This document shows positions 1 to 9,335 of a stretch of DNA of 64,000 bases, one piece after another (the first letter of the stretch is position 1; the number at the start of each line of letters is the position of its first letter). The notes under the pieces were generated by a model that saw only the letters and a program-made list of their open reading frames with translations, was not told the DNA's origin and searched no databases. Source of the DNA: Acidovorax radicis N35 (GTDB lineage: Bacteria; Pseudomonadota; Gammaproteobacteria; Burkholderiales; Burkholderiaceae_C); NCBI RefSeq assembly GCF_000204195.1, contig NZ_AFBG01000018.1, forward strand, positions 62,001 to 126,000, in the 5' to 3' direction. The position numbers were made by a program, and so were the translations under genes.

Positions 1-1
1 C

Positions 2-595
2 GACGGGGCCGCTGCGCAGCTCAAGGCCGAGAAAAAAGAGGTGGTGGTGCGCAAGTCGTTTGACGACAAGACCACGGCATTCGACGAACTCGCGGGCGAA
101 CTGAAGGCCGCCAAGGTGGAGGTGATCGTCTCCACCCTCAACGACTTCCAGGCCCTGGCACTGCTGGAGTCGCTGCGCAAGGTGGGCCACACCAAGGTCA
201 GCCTGCTGGGCGGCGACACCATCAAGACCACCGACATGGCCAAGGGCGCCGGCATTGTCGAGGGGCTGTATGCTACGTCGCCCGTGCTCGAAGCCAAAGA
301 GTTCACCACCGGCAAGCCCTTCCTTGAAAAGTACATCGAGGCCTACAAGAAGCCGCCCGCCTACGGCGGCCACTACAGCTATGACAGCACCTACGTGCTG
401 ACCGCGGCCATCCAGAAGGCCAAGTCTGCCGACCCCAAAGAGATCACCAAGGCCATGCACGGCATCAACGGCTATGCCCCCGTGATCGGCACCATGAGCT
501 GGGACGAAAAGGGCGAGCAGCGCTACGGTGCCGTGGGCGTGTACGAACTGCGCAGCGGCAGCTGGGAGCTGCGCATGCGTTCGGACCGCTGGTAG
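2..595 (+). CDS. Branched-chain amino acid type ABC transporter substrate-binding protein, C-terminal part
   Basis: The gene enters the window from the left; 197 codons of the C-terminal part remain and the first base of the window is outside the frame. The sequence resembles the second lobe of periplasmic Leu/Ile/Val-type (type I fold) binding proteins: a stretch on searching different targets by varying an action (VSTLNDFQALALLESLRKVG), a GGDTIKT strand, and the late YGGHYSYDSTYVLTAAIQKA segment that lines the hinge. Such proteins deliver amino acids or other carboxylates to a Liv-type permease. No transporter gene is visible downstream, and a strong terminator follows the stop codon, so this is the last gene of its unit. 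The ligand cannot be told. Confidence 0.85.
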   Translation, partial: DGAAAQLKAEKKEVVVRKSFDDKTTAFDELAGELKAAKVEVIVSTLNDFQALALLESLRKVGHTKVSLLGGDTIKTTDMAKGAGIVEGLYATSPVLEAKEFTTGKPFLEKYIEAYKKPPAYGGHYSYDSTYVLTAAIQKAKSADPKEITKAMHGINGYAPVIGTMSWDEKGEQRYGAVGVYELRSGSWELRMRSDRW

Positions 596-628
596 CCGGC
601 CGGTTCTTCAGGCGGCATGGCTTTGAAC

Positions 629-661
629 AACCCCTGCTGGCCAGCGCCAGCAGGGGTTTTT
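629..661 (+). terminator. Rho-independent terminator after the binding-protein gene
   Basis: A perfect 13-bp stem (629-641 paired with 646-658, arm AACCCCTGCTGGC) closes a 4-base loop and runs into five T residues at 657-661. It sits 34 bases after the stop of the upstream gene and 41 bases before the tsaD start, so it separates the two units. Confidence 0.9.
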
Positions 662-701
662 GCATCAGGCCCTGCGCGAGGCCGGGTTTTACACTCGGGG
701 C

Positions 702-1748
702 ATGAGCTTGCTGATACTCGGTATTGAATCTTCGTGCGACGAAACGGGCGTGGCACTGGTCCGTTCGACGGGCCATGCCGTGCCCACATTGCTGGCGCAT
801 GCGCTGCACAGCCAGATCGAGATGCACCAGGCCTACGGTGGCGTGGTGCCCGAGCTGGCCAGCCGCGACCACATCCGCCGCGTGCTGCCGCTGGCCACGC
901 AGGTGCTCACCGAATCCGGCCAGACGCTGGCGGATGTGGATGTCGTGGCCTACACGCGTGGCCCAGGCCTGGCCGGTGCGCTCCTGGTGGGCGCAGGGGT
1001 GGCCTGCGCACTGGGGGCGGCGCTGGACAAGCCGGTGCTGGGCGTGCACCACCTGGAGGGGCATTTGCTCTCGCCCTTCCTGAGCGCCGACCCGCCCGAG
1101 TTCCCCTTCGTGGCCCTGCTGGTCTCTGGCGGGCACACCCAGTTGATGCGGGTGGATGGGGTGGGCCGCTACGAGATCCTGGGCGAAACCATCGACGATG
1201 CCGCCGGTGAAGCGTTTGACAAGTCCGCCAAGCTCATGGGCCTGGGCTACCCCGGCGGGCCAGCGCTCTCACGTCTGGCCGAGCAGGGCGACCCGGCGGC
1301 CTTCAAGTTGCCGCGCCCGCTGCTGCACAGCGGCAACCTTGATTTTTCTTTTGCCGGGCTCAAGACGGCGGTGCTGACGCAGGCCAAAAAGCTGGGTGAC
1401 GAGCTGCAAGTGCGCAAGGCCGACTTGGCCGCCAGCACCGAGGCGGCGATTGTGGATGTGCTGGTGAAGAAGACGCTTACGGCGTTGAAGCAGACGGGCT
1501 TGAAGCGGGTGGTGGTGGCGGGTGGCGTGGGGGCCAATCGGCACTTGCGGGCGCAGCTGAATGCCGCCTGTGCCGCCGCCAAGGTGCGGGTGCATTACCC
1601 GGAGCTGCACCTGTGCACGGACAACGGCGCGATGATTGCCATGGCGGCGGCAATGCGGTTGCAGGCGGGGCAGCAGGAGGCCAGCAGCAACTATGCGTTT
1701 GATGTGAAGCCACGGTGGCCGTTGGATGCGATTACGGTTGCTGGGTGA
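702..1748 (+). CDS. tsaD: tRNA N6-adenosine threonylcarbamoyltransferase TsaD
   Basis: TsaD transfers the threonylcarbamoyl group from TC-AMP to A37 of ANN-decoding tRNAs, working in the cytoplasm with TsaB and TsaE. The 348-residue product has the usual length. It opens with the family signature [13 protein letters not shown], has the metal-binding HxxxH as H117-LEG-H121, then [10 protein letters not shown], the [19 protein letters not shown] segment and the late [14 protein letters not shown] and [10 protein letters not shown] motifs. The ATG at 702 is chosen because the conserved N-terminus begins there; an upstream TTG at 660 would add 14 unconserved residues and overlap the terminator. 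It appears to be a single-gene unit. Confidence 0.97.
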   Translation: MSLLILGIESSCDETGVALVRSTGHAVPTLLAHALHSQIEMHQAYGGVVPELASRDHIRRVLPLATQVLTESGQTLADVDVVAYTRGPGLAGALLVGAGVACALGAALDKPVLGVHHLEGHLLSPFLSADPPEFPFVALLVSGGHTQLMRVDGVGRYEILGETIDDAAGEAFDKSAKLMGLGYPGGPALSRLAEQGDPAAFKLPRPLLHSGNLDFSFAGLKTAVLTQAKKLGDELQVRKADLAASTEAAIVDVLVKKTLTALKQTGLKRVVVAGGVGANRHLRAQLNAACAAAKVRVHYPELHLCTDNGAMIAMAAAMRLQAGQQEASSNYAFDVKPRWPLDAITVAG

Positions 1749-1758
1749 CTGGATTGCG

Positions 1759-1799
1759 ATTAAAAATGGCCTCCAGCGCTTGATGAATAAGCGCCAGAG
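1759..1799 (+). repeat. Dispersed intergenic repeat, family A (copy 1)
   Basis: A short A-rich lead, then GGCCTCCAGCGCTT, six variable bases and AAGCGCCAGAGC. The GCGCTT (1776-1781) and AAGCGC (1789-1794) arms form a small hairpin. The same core recurs near 21630, 23905, 33050, 48560 and 51470 in this window, mostly between genes. It lies between the converging ends of tsaD and the aldehyde dehydrogenase gene and may act as a bidirectional transcription end. Confidence 0.6.
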
Positions 1800-1820
1800 C
1801 CCAAAAGAACTACCAAAAAA

Positions 1821-3272
1821 TCAGAACGGATAGTGCCGCGCCGTCGTCTGCACCGTAATCCATCGCAGCTCCGTAAACTCCCGCACCCCCGCCATCCCCC
1901 CAAACCGCCCGTACCCCGAACTCTTCACCCCCCCGAACGGCATCTGCCCTTCGTCGTGCACCGTGGGGCCGTTGATATGGCAGATCCCCGACTCAATGCG
2001 CGCCGCCACATTCCACGCCTTCGCCACATCGCGGCTGAACACGGCGGATGACAGGCCGAACTCGTTGTCGTTGGCGCAGGCAATCGCCTCCTCGACGCCG
2101 TTCACGCGCACCACGGGCTTGACCGGGCCGAACGACTCCTCGCGGTAGATGTCCATCTCCGCCGTCACATGGTCCAGGATGGTGGCGGCCATCAGCGTGT
2201 TCTCGCTCTTGCCGCCGCACACCAGCTTGGCGCCCTTGGCCAGCGCATCGTCAATGAGCGCATTGCAGCGGTGCACCGTGGCCATGTCCACCACCGACCC
2301 CAGCACCACCGGGCCCTTGCGCGGGTCGCCTAGGGGCAGTGCCTTGGCGCGCTCGCCCAGCTTGGCCACGAACTCGTCGGCCACGGCGTTGTCCACGATG
2401 ATGCGTTCGGTGGACATGCAGATCTGGCCCGAGTTGGCGAACGATCCGAACACGGTGCCCGCCACCGCGGCATCCACATCCGCATCGTCCAGCACCACCA
2501 GCGGGGCCTTGCCGCCGAGCTCCAGCACCGTGGGCTTGAGGTACTTGGCGCAGGTCTGCGCGACGATGCGGCCGACCTTGGTCGACCCCGTGAAGTTCAC
2601 GCGGCGCACGGCCGGGTGGGCCACGATGGCCTCGACCACGGCGCCGGCATCGGCCGGGGCATTGGTCACGAAATTCACCACGCCCGGGGGCAGGCCGGCC
2701 TCCTGCAGGGCCTCGATGATCAGGCCGTGCGTGGCGGGGCTCAGTTCCGAGCCTTTGAGGATCACCGTGTTGCCGCAGGCCAGCGGCGTGGCGATGGCGC
2801 GCACGCCGAGGATGATGGGCGCGTTCCACGGTGCGATGCCCAGCACCACGCCCGCGGCCTGGCGCACGCCCATGGCCAGGCTGCCGGGCACGTCGGACGG
2901 TATCACCTCGCCGGCGATCTGCGTGGTCAGGGCCGCGGCCTCCTGCAGCAGGCCGGCGGCCAGGTGCACGTTGAAGCCGGCCCACAGGCCCGAGGCGCCG
3001 GTCTCGGCGGCCATGGCAGCGGCAAAGGCCTCGCCCTTGGCTTCGAGCGCATGCGCGGCCTTGAGCAGCAGCGCACGGCGCGCATTGGGCCCCAGGGCCG
3101 ACCAGGCCGGGAAGGCCTTGGCGGCTGCGTCTGCTGCGGCTTTGGCATCGGCCACGGTGGCGGCGGGCGCGGTGGTGGCCACGGAGCCGTCGAGCGGGTT
3201 GCGGCGCTCGAAAGTCGCGCCGCCGGTGGCTTGCACGCGCTCGCCGTTGATCAGCATGGAAATGGCAGTCAT
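1821..3272 (-). CDS. NAD(P)-dependent aldehyde dehydrogenase, vanillin/salicylaldehyde dehydrogenase-like
   Basis: This 483-residue protein oxidises an aldehyde to its carboxylate with NAD(P). The family residues are in place: APWN with the oxyanion Asn150, the FTGST cofactor loop at 227-231, general base Glu251 in LELGGKAP, and nucleophile Cys285 in SGQICMS. The N-terminus and the NSGQICMSTERIIVD segment look most like vanillin and salicylaldehyde dehydrogenases, so an aromatic aldehyde is a reasonable guess but not shown. The ATG at 3272 has a GGAGA ribosome site. It reads in the same direction as the livFGMH genes just upstream, 50 bp away, so it is probably the last gene of that operon; its substrate may come from the imported ligand. 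Confidence 0.88.
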   Translation of the reverse strand: MTAISMLINGERVQATGGATFERRNPLDGSVATTAPAATVADAKAAADAAAKAFPAWSALGPNARRALLLKAAHALEAKGEAFAAAMAAETGASGLWAGFNVHLAAGLLQEAAALTTQIAGEVIPSDVPGSLAMGVRQAAGVVLGIAPWNAPIILGVRAIATPLACGNTVILKGSELSPATHGLIIEALQEAGLPPGVVNFVTNAPADAGAVVEAIVAHPAVRRVNFTGSTKVGRIVAQTCAKYLKPTVLELGGKAPLVVLDDADVDAAVAGTVFGSFANSGQICMSTERIIVDNAVADEFVAKLGERAKALPLGDPRKGPVVLGSVVDMATVHRCNALIDDALAKGAKLVCGGKSENTLMAATILDHVTAEMDIYREESFGPVKPVVRVNGVEEAIACANDNEFGLSSAVFSRDVAKAWNVAARIESGICHINGPTVHDEGQMPFGGVKSSGYGRFGGMAGVREFTELRWITVQTTARHYPF

Positions 3273-3322
3273 GGGAAAAGTCTCCTGGACAACAAGAAAA
3301 AAAGAGGGGGATAGGGCTGCGG

Positions 3323-4029
<707 letters not shown>

Positions 4030-4033
<4 letters not shown>

Positions 4034-4794
4034 GCCGTGGCTCCTTCGGGTGTTGCCTGTGTGCCCATCTCATCGCCCAGGTAGGCCTCGATGACCTCCT
4101 TGTTGCGCACCACCTCGGCGGGCGTACCGTCTGCGATCTTGCGGCCCTGGTGCAGCACCAGGACGCGCTCCACGTACTTGAGCAGGGTGGTCACCGCATG
4201 CTCGATCCACACCACGGTCAGCCCCCAGTCGTCGCGCAGGCGGCGGATGCGCTGGGCCATGGCGTCGACCTCGGCCTCGGTCAGACCGGCGGCCACCTCG
4301 TCGAGCAGCAAGAGGCGCGGGCGCGTGCCCAGCGCCATGCCGATCTCCAGCAGCCGCTGCTGCGAGGGCGTCACGTCGGCGGCAGGCCGCTCGGCCAGGA
4401 TGGAGAGGCCCAGCATGGCCAGGATCTCGTCCTCATTGCGCAGGCCCGCAGGCCCCTGGCGGTGGCGGCCTGCGAATTGCATGCCGAAGCGCACGTTGTC
4501 GCGCACCGTCATGTCCGGGAATACGCGCGGCGTCTGAAAGGTGCGCGCGATGCCGTGGGCTGCATAGTGGTGCGGCCCTTTGCCGGTCAGGTTGTCGGCA
4601 CCGCAGTGCAGCGTGCCCGAGGTCGGTGGCTGCACGCCCGAGATGGCGTTGAAGAACGTGGTCTTGCCCGCGCCATTGGGGCCGATGATGCCGATGAGCT
4701 CGCCGGCATGCAGGCTGGCGCTCACGCCGTCCACGGCGGTCAGCCCGCCAAAGCGCACGGTCACGCTGTCGATGGTCAGCAAGGCTTCAGACAT
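4030..4794 (-). CDS. livG: Branched-chain amino acid type ABC transporter ATP-binding protein LivG
   Basis: The second ATPase of the importer, 254 residues. It has GPNGAGKTT early, the VTPSQQRLLEIGMALGTRPRLLLLDEVAAGL block in which the usual LSGGQ signature is replaced by TPSQQ, and the family ending EVVRNKEVIEAYLGDE. The divergent signature is odd for LivG, where LSYGQQR is the rule; with LivF carrying an intact signature the heterodimer would have one canonical site. It overlaps livM by eight bases upstream and livF by four downstream, so the three are tightly coupled. Confidence 0.92.
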
Positions 4795-5725
4795 GGCCGG
4801 CCTCCGCTGCAGGCGTGGCCGCCCGCTTGCGCTGCCACAGCGTGGCCAGCCCGTTGGGCAGGTACATCACGCACAGGATCAGCAGCAGGCCCAGCACCAT
4901 CATGTAGCCATAGGGCAGCTGCAGGCGCAGCGTCTCGGCCAGCAGGCTGAAGACGATGGCCGCGAGCACCGGCCCGCCGATGCTGGCCGCGCCGCCGATC
5001 AGCGCGATCAGCACCGTCTGGAAGCCGATGAAGGGACTGAACACGGCGGCCGGCTCGATGTAGGTCCAGCGCACGGCCATGGCCGCGCCCACGGCGCCTG
5101 CAAACGCGGCTGTAATGCCGAAGCCCGCGATCTTGGCCAGGCGCGTGTCCACGCCCAGGGTCTGGGCACGCTGCTCGTCGGCACCGATGCCCGAGAGCGC
5201 CAGGCCGAAGCGGCTGCGCTGGATGGCGATGGCCGTGGCGATGGCCGCCGCCGCGATCAGCAGCACCGTGAGGTACACCGTCTCGTTGCTGGGCGCCACC
5301 GTGAGCACACGGCCCACGGTGCCCGAGACCTGCTTTTCGACAAAGGTCACCGCGTGGCGGATGAGCTCCGTCATGCCGAAGGTCAGCACCGCGAAATAGG
5401 TGCCGCGCAGGTGCAGCACGGCGGCCCCCATGACCACGGCCACCACGGCGGCGATCAGCGCGCCGGCCACGATCACCAACGGCCAGGGCAGCACTTCCAG
5501 CAATGTGGCGCTGGCATAGGCGCCGATGCCGAAGAAGGCCGAGGTTGCCAGCGAGAGGTAGCGCGTGGCGCCGCAGAACAGCGACCAGCTGGTGGCCAGC
5601 GCGATGTACATCAGGCAGCTGAGCAGCACCGAGGCCACGAACTCGGACACCAGCCAGGGCAGGGTGCCGACCACGGCCGTGCCCGCTGCCAGCGCGAGCC
5701 ATGGTCTGGAAGATGGATTTTTCAT
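4787..5725 (-). CDS. livM: Branched-chain amino acid type ABC transporter permease LivM
   Basis: A 312-residue inner-membrane permease with about eight to ten hydrophobic segments and the family pattern of LivM: ATSWSLFCGATRYLSLATSAFFGIGAY near the start, RGTYFAVLTFGMTELIRH in the middle and the coupling-loop region GADEQRAQTLGVDTRLAKIAGFGITAAFAGAVGA. It pairs with LivH to form the channel. A 150-bp gap containing a dispersed repeat separates it from livH, which is unusual because these permease genes are normally adjacent or overlapping. Confidence 0.92.
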   Translation of the reverse strand: MKNPSSRPWLALAAGTAVVGTLPWLVSEFVASVLLSCLMYIALATSWSLFCGATRYLSLATSAFFGIGAYASATLLEVLPWPLVIVAGALIAAVVAVVMGAAVLHLRGTYFAVLTFGMTELIRHAVTFVEKQVSGTVGRVLTVAPSNETVYLTVLLIAAAAIATAIAIQRSRFGLALSGIGADEQRAQTLGVDTRLAKIAGFGITAAFAGAVGAAMAVRWTYIEPAAVFSPFIGFQTVLIALIGGAASIGGPVLAAIVFSLLAETLRLQLPYGYMMVLGLLLILCVMYLPNGLATLWQRKRAATPAAEAGHV

Positions 5726-5783
5726 GAAGTTATCTTTTGTGTTCAGCCCCGTAATGGGCGATCAAATCCGGCGCGGTCCAACT

Positions 5784-5872
5784 CAGTGCCACCGTGGAAC
5801 TGGCTTTGCCAGGCCAGGGGTGGCGTCCCCCTCCCGAAGGAGAGGGGGAAGACGCGAAGCGGCTCAGGGGGT
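5784..5872 (-). repeat. Dispersed intergenic repeat, family B, inside the liv operon
   Basis: Read on the minus strand the copy starts CCCCCTGAGCCGCTTCGCG, passes through a GGGAGGGGGACGCCACC segment and ends TTCCACGGTGGCACTG. The copy at 26931-27010 matches it almost throughout on the plus strand. It fills most of the 150 bp between livH and livM and abuts the livH stop codon, so it seems to have been inserted into, or retained within, an operon. Stem-forming segments (the CTCCC...GGGAG stretch at 5830-5846) could influence how much livM is read after livH. Confidence 0.65.
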
Positions 5873-5875
5873 GTC

Positions 5876-6754
5876 TCATTTCTTTGAGAAGAGGCCGTTG
5901 GGGCGCCAGATCAGCACGCCGATGAACACCGCATAGCTCAGCAGCATCTTGAGAGAGGGGCTGCTGAAGTGCATGCCCAGGGCCTCGACCACACCCAGCA
6001 GCAGGCCGCCGGCCAGGCTGCCCGCCAGGCTGCCGAAGCCGCCCAGCGTGATCACGATCAGCGCCGTCACGGTATAGGGCTCGCCCATCGAGGGGGAAAT
6101 CTCGTAGGTCATCGACAGCAGGGCCCCCGCCACGCCCGACAGGCCCAGGCCAATGCCGAACATCATGGGGTGCAGGCGCCGGGTGTTGATGCCCACCAGT
6201 TGCGCGCCCGTGGGCGACTGCATCAGCGCCCGCACGGCCTTGCCCAGCAAGGTGAGCTTGAGCAGCGCGATCAGCGCGGCCGACAGCGCCAGCGCCACGC
6301 CGAACAGCACCAGCTTGTTCTCGGTGAAGCGCATGCCCGCCACCTGCACCGGGTCGGCCAGGTACTCGTAGCCGCGCAGGTCGCCGCCCCAGATCAGCAG
6401 GGCGGTGTTCTGCACCAGGAACATCAGGCCGAAGCCCACCATCAGGCTGCGCGCCTCGAACACGTCCACGTTCGGCGCGCGCGCCGCCAGGCGCTTGAAG
6501 CACAGCGCATGCACCGCCACCCCCAGCACGAACAGCGCGATGAAGGCGATGGGCATCAGCAGCAGCGGCGACCAGCCCCAGGCGGTGTGCGCCCACCAGG
6601 TGATGAAGGCGCCGAGCATCAGGAACTCGCCATGCGAGATGTTCATGATGCGCATCAGCCCGTACTGCAGATTCAGGCCCATGGCCACCAGCGCATAGAT
6701 GCCGCCGGTAATGAGGCCACTGGCGACCAGTTCGGCCCAGGAGGTCAGGGACAT
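5876..6754 (-). CDS. livH: Branched-chain amino acid type ABC transporter permease LivH
   Basis: A 292-residue inner-membrane permease. It begins with the LivH hallmark ASGLITGGIYALVAMGLNLQYGLMRIMNISHGEFLMLGAF, has the LMQSPTGAQLVGINTRRLHPMMFGIG coupling region and ends VFIGVLIWRPNGLFSKK. It lies directly downstream of the binding protein gene (6 bp between stop and the next start on the minus strand) and upstream of livM. With LivM it forms the transmembrane channel of the importer. Confidence 0.93.
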   Translation of the reverse strand: MSLTSWAELVASGLITGGIYALVAMGLNLQYGLMRIMNISHGEFLMLGAFITWWAHTAWGWSPLLLMPIAFIALFVLGVAVHALCFKRLAARAPNVDVFEARSLMVGFGLMFLVQNTALLIWGGDLRGYEYLADPVQVAGMRFTENKLVLFGVALALSAALIALLKLTLLGKAVRALMQSPTGAQLVGINTRRLHPMMFGIGLGLSGVAGALLSMTYEISPSMGEPYTVTALIVITLGGFGSLAGSLAGGLLLGVVEALGMHFSSPSLKMLLSYAVFIGVLIWRPNGLFSKK

Positions 6755-6760
6755 TCCGTG

Positions 6761-7978
6761 TTACTTCCAGGCAGGCTTGTTGGTGTTCAATTGCGCCGTG
6801 GCGCGGTCCTTGGGCCACACCACCTCGAAGTCGCTGCCCTGCCACTGGCTCACCGTGCCGGGGATGGACGCGTTCTCGCTGCCCGCAAAGCGGATGCCGC
6901 CCAGGATGGTCTTGAACTCGTTCTTGGCGATGTGCTCGCGCAGCGCCTTGCGGTCCAGGCCCACCTTCTCCACGGCCTGCTGCAGTATCTGCAGGCCCGC
7001 CCAGGCATGGCCGCTGGCCCAGCGGTCGGGCTCCTTGTTGAACTTCTTCACGTGGGCATCGAAGTAGGCCTTGGCCTCGGGGCTGGTCTTCACGCTCCAC
7101 GAGCCCATGCCGATCACGCCCTCGGTGTTGGCCTGCATCACGTTCTTGTACAACTGGAAGGCCGTGCCCACCGAGGCGTAGAAGAACTTGGGGTTCAGCC
7201 CCACCTCGCGCGCTTGGCGGCTGGCCAGGATGGTGTCGGGCGGGTAGGTGATGCCGATGAAGGCATCGGGGTTCAGGTCCTTGATGCCGCGCAGCACGGG
7301 CGCCAGGTCCTTCACGCCCAGCGGGTAGCTCTTCCTCTCCACCACCTGGATGCTGGTCTTCTTGAGCGCGCTGTTCAGCGCCGCGAAGTTCTCGAGGCCG
7401 AACAGGTCGTCCATGTAGACGATGGCCACCGACCTCACGCCGTTGGCCACCAGCATGTCCACCAGCGCGCCCATCATCTTGTCGGGCTGCTGCAGCAGCG
7501 AGAAGAAGTAGGGCAGGTTCATGTCGATCAGCTTTCGCGACAGGGCTGTGGGCGCCAGCAGCGGGTAGCCGAAGCGGTTGGCCAGCGGCGCGATGGCGAA
7601 GTTGGCGCCCGAGCCCCAGGGCGGCAGGATCAGGTCCACCTTGTCGCTGCCCATGAGCTTTTCGAAGGTGCGCACGCAGGTCTCGGTCTCGCTGCGGTCG
7701 TCGTAGCCGATGAGCTCGATGGGGCGTTTCGCGCCCTTGATGCTCAGGCCACCCGTCGCGTTCACCTGTTCGGCCCACAGCAGGTAGTTGGGCTCCTGGC
7801 TGACCTGGGCACCTGCGGCCCAGGGGCCCGTGCGGGCAATCGCGTAGCCGATGCGCACGGGGTCGCTGCCGCTGCCTTGTGCGAGCAGCTGCGGCGCCAC
7901 GGCCAGCGCGCCCACGGTGGCGGCGGCCCCCTTGATCCATTGGCGCTTGGAGGGTTGGGACGGTGAATGCGTTGTCAT
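6761..7978 (-). CDS. Liv-type ABC transporter substrate-binding protein
   Basis: A 405-residue periplasmic binding protein, first gene of the liv operon. The ATG at 7978 is chosen over an in-frame codon at 8092 because it has an excellent GAGGAGAC ribosome site and starts a signal sequence of pseudo-Tat type (SKRQWIKGAAATVGALAVAPQLLAQ, a single Arg). The mature part has the type I fold pattern: VRIGYAIARTGPWAAGAQ, the LPPWGSGANFAIAPLANRFGYPL region and a VAIVYMDDLFGLENFAALNSALKK second-lobe strand. The family includes binders of amides, urea, aromatic acids and amino acids; the nearby aldehyde dehydrogenase hints at an aromatic or amine-derived ligand. Confidence 0.92.
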   Translation of the reverse strand: MTTHSPSQPSKRQWIKGAAATVGALAVAPQLLAQGSGSDPVRIGYAIARTGPWAAGAQVSQEPNYLLWAEQVNATGGLSIKGAKRPIELIGYDDRSETETCVRTFEKLMGSDKVDLILPPWGSGANFAIAPLANRFGYPLLAPTALSRKLIDMNLPYFFSLLQQPDKMMGALVDMLVANGVRSVAIVYMDDLFGLENFAALNSALKKTSIQVVERKSYPLGVKDLAPVLRGIKDLNPDAFIGITYPPDTILASRQAREVGLNPKFFYASVGTAFQLYKNVMQANTEGVIGMGSWSVKTSPEAKAYFDAHVKKFNKEPDRWASGHAWAGLQILQQAVEKVGLDRKALREHIAKNEFKTILGGIRFAGSENASIPGTVSQWQGSDFEVVWPKDRATAQLNTNKPAWK

Positions 7979-8060
7979 TGTGTGTCTCCTCGGATGGGAG
8001 GCCCGCGCAGTGCAGGCCGTACCCGGATCGTAGGAAGACGCCGCCTGGCACGCTGCGCTG

Positions 8061-8092
8061 AGCGTGCACAAAAGCCTTGTCCCAGCGTGCAC
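8061..8092. promoter_or_regulatory. Candidate AraC-type operator, direct repeat between liv operon and its divergent regulator
   Basis: AGCGTGCAC occurs twice in the same orientation, at 8061-8069 and 8084-8092, 23 bp start to start. Read toward the liv operon, the nearer copy lies just upstream of where a -35 box would be for a TACGAT -10-like element at 8032-8027, and that -35 is poor (CAGCGT), as expected of an activator-dependent promoter. AraC-family activators bind direct repeats about two helical turns apart, so this is the likely target of the regulator at 8200. Confidence 0.5.
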
Positions 8093-8199
8093 GGCGCAGG
8101 GGGTTTACCCGGATTTCCGTGCCCGCCGCAGGAATAGCGGCGCGGCCGATAATCCCGCTGAGACAGGCGGCACCGTCTGCATGACGACTGGAGACACCC

Positions 8200-9171
8200 A
8201 TGGCCCACCCTCTGACCGAGGTATCGACCGACACCGTGCCACCGCGCGACCGCCTGCACCTGTGGGGCGATGCGGTGTGGCGCCTCATTGGCGGGCTGGA
8301 GTCCGATGCCTTCGGCGACGAGGCCTTCGCGGGCCACATCACCTCGGGCCAGGCGGGCTACGTGAACCTGTGCCAGCTCGACGTGAGCCGCCACCGTGTG
8401 GTGCGCACCCCGAGCCTCATCCGCAGCAGCGACCGGGCCTACATCAAGGTGGTGGCGCAGCTCGAGGGGCGCGCCTGCTTCGAGCAGAACGGCCGCCAGG
8501 TGTGGCTGTCGCCCGGCGAGTGGAGCGTGTACGACACCACGCGCGCCTACGCCGTGAGCAACCCCGAGGCCGTGCGCCAGATGGTGCTGATGATCCCCAA
8601 GGAACAACTGCCCGAGCGCAAGCTCAAGCTCGACGACCTGATGGTGCAGCGCTTCTCCGGCACGTCGGGCGTGTCGCGCCTGGCGTGGGACACCATGCGC
8701 GCGGCGTTCGCCGAGCTGCCCAGCATGTCCGACGCCGCTGCCGACGGCGTGGCCGACGTGATCACGCACCTGGTGCAGCTGTCGCTGCTGGAGCGCAACG
8801 GCCAGCACAGCGCCGTGTCGCAGCGCGAGGCCCTGCGCGACCGCATCGGCCAGTTCATCGACCGCCACCTGGGCGACCCCGAACTCACCATCGACCGCAT
8901 GGCGCAGGCGCTCAACTGCAGCAAGCGGCACCTGTACAACGCAGTGGCCGACGACGAGGAAACGCTGGCCGCCATGATCCAGCGGCGGCGGCTGGAGGCC
9001 TGCCTGCGCGACCTGCGCAGCAGCGCGCAGGCGCAGCGGTCAGTGACGGACATCGCGCTGTCCTGGGGCTTTTCGAACAGCGCGCATTTCAGCCGCGTGT
9101 TCCGCACCCATGTGGGCTGCAGCCCCAGCGAGTACCGTGCGCGGGCCCGGGTTCCTGCACTGCCACACTGA
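8200..9171 (+). CDS. AraC-family transcriptional regulator, FeaR-like architecture
   Basis: A 323-residue DNA-binding activator. Residues about 10-190 form an AraC-binding-like sensor domain (YIKVVAQLEGRACFEQNGRQVWLSPGEWSVYDTTRAY is typical), and about 215-318 the double helix-turn-helix with TIDRMAQALNCSKRHLYN and the second helix DIALSWGFSNSAHFSRVFRTHVGCSPSEYR. The ATG has a GGAGA ribosome site six bases upstream. It diverges from the liv operon and shares a 221-bp promoter region containing a direct repeat, so it probably activates that operon. FeaR-type regulators often control aldehyde dehydrogenase genes, which fits the dehydrogenase at the operon end; that link is inference. Confidence 0.9.
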   Translation: MAHPLTEVSTDTVPPRDRLHLWGDAVWRLIGGLESDAFGDEAFAGHITSGQAGYVNLCQLDVSRHRVVRTPSLIRSSDRAYIKVVAQLEGRACFEQNGRQVWLSPGEWSVYDTTRAYAVSNPEAVRQMVLMIPKEQLPERKLKLDDLMVQRFSGTSGVSRLAWDTMRAAFAELPSMSDAAADGVADVITHLVQLSLLERNGQHSAVSQREALRDRIGQFIDRHLGDPELTIDRMAQALNCSKRHLYNAVADDEETLAAMIQRRRLEACLRDLRSSAQAQRSVTDIALSWGFSNSAHFSRVFRTHVGCSPSEYRARARVPALPH

Positions 9172-9223
9172 GCGCGCTCCCGGGCCGCTGCGCAGGCCTG
9201 TCGGCAGGTCGTTTCATAAGAAA

Positions 9224-9255
9224 AAGCGCCCCTACCGCTTGCGGTAAGGGCGCTT
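9224..9255. terminator. Bidirectional hairpin terminator between convergent genes
   Basis: A 15-base arm starting AAGCGCCCCTACCGC (9224-9238) pairs with 9241-9255 with a single mismatch and a minimal TT loop. It is preceded by an A run at 9219-9225 (a T run for minus-strand transcripts), lies 52 bp after the AraC gene and 80 bp after the end of the convergent heat-shock gene. It is followed by GCTATTGAATCAATAGC, a small palindrome resembling the tail of repeat family A. Confidence 0.75.
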
Positions 9256-9335
9256 CCAGCTATTGAATCAATAGCATCGTGCGGGGTGCTGTCGGCCCGC
9301 CCTGTGCGGGCGGGCGACTGTGCAAGCGCAGCCGT

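Noticed and set aside
5730..8342. 870-codon open frame on the minus strand
   Set aside because: It runs out of frame across livH and the binding protein gene, has Arg/Gly/Pro/His-rich composition typical of shadow frames in GC-rich DNA and shows no family motifs.
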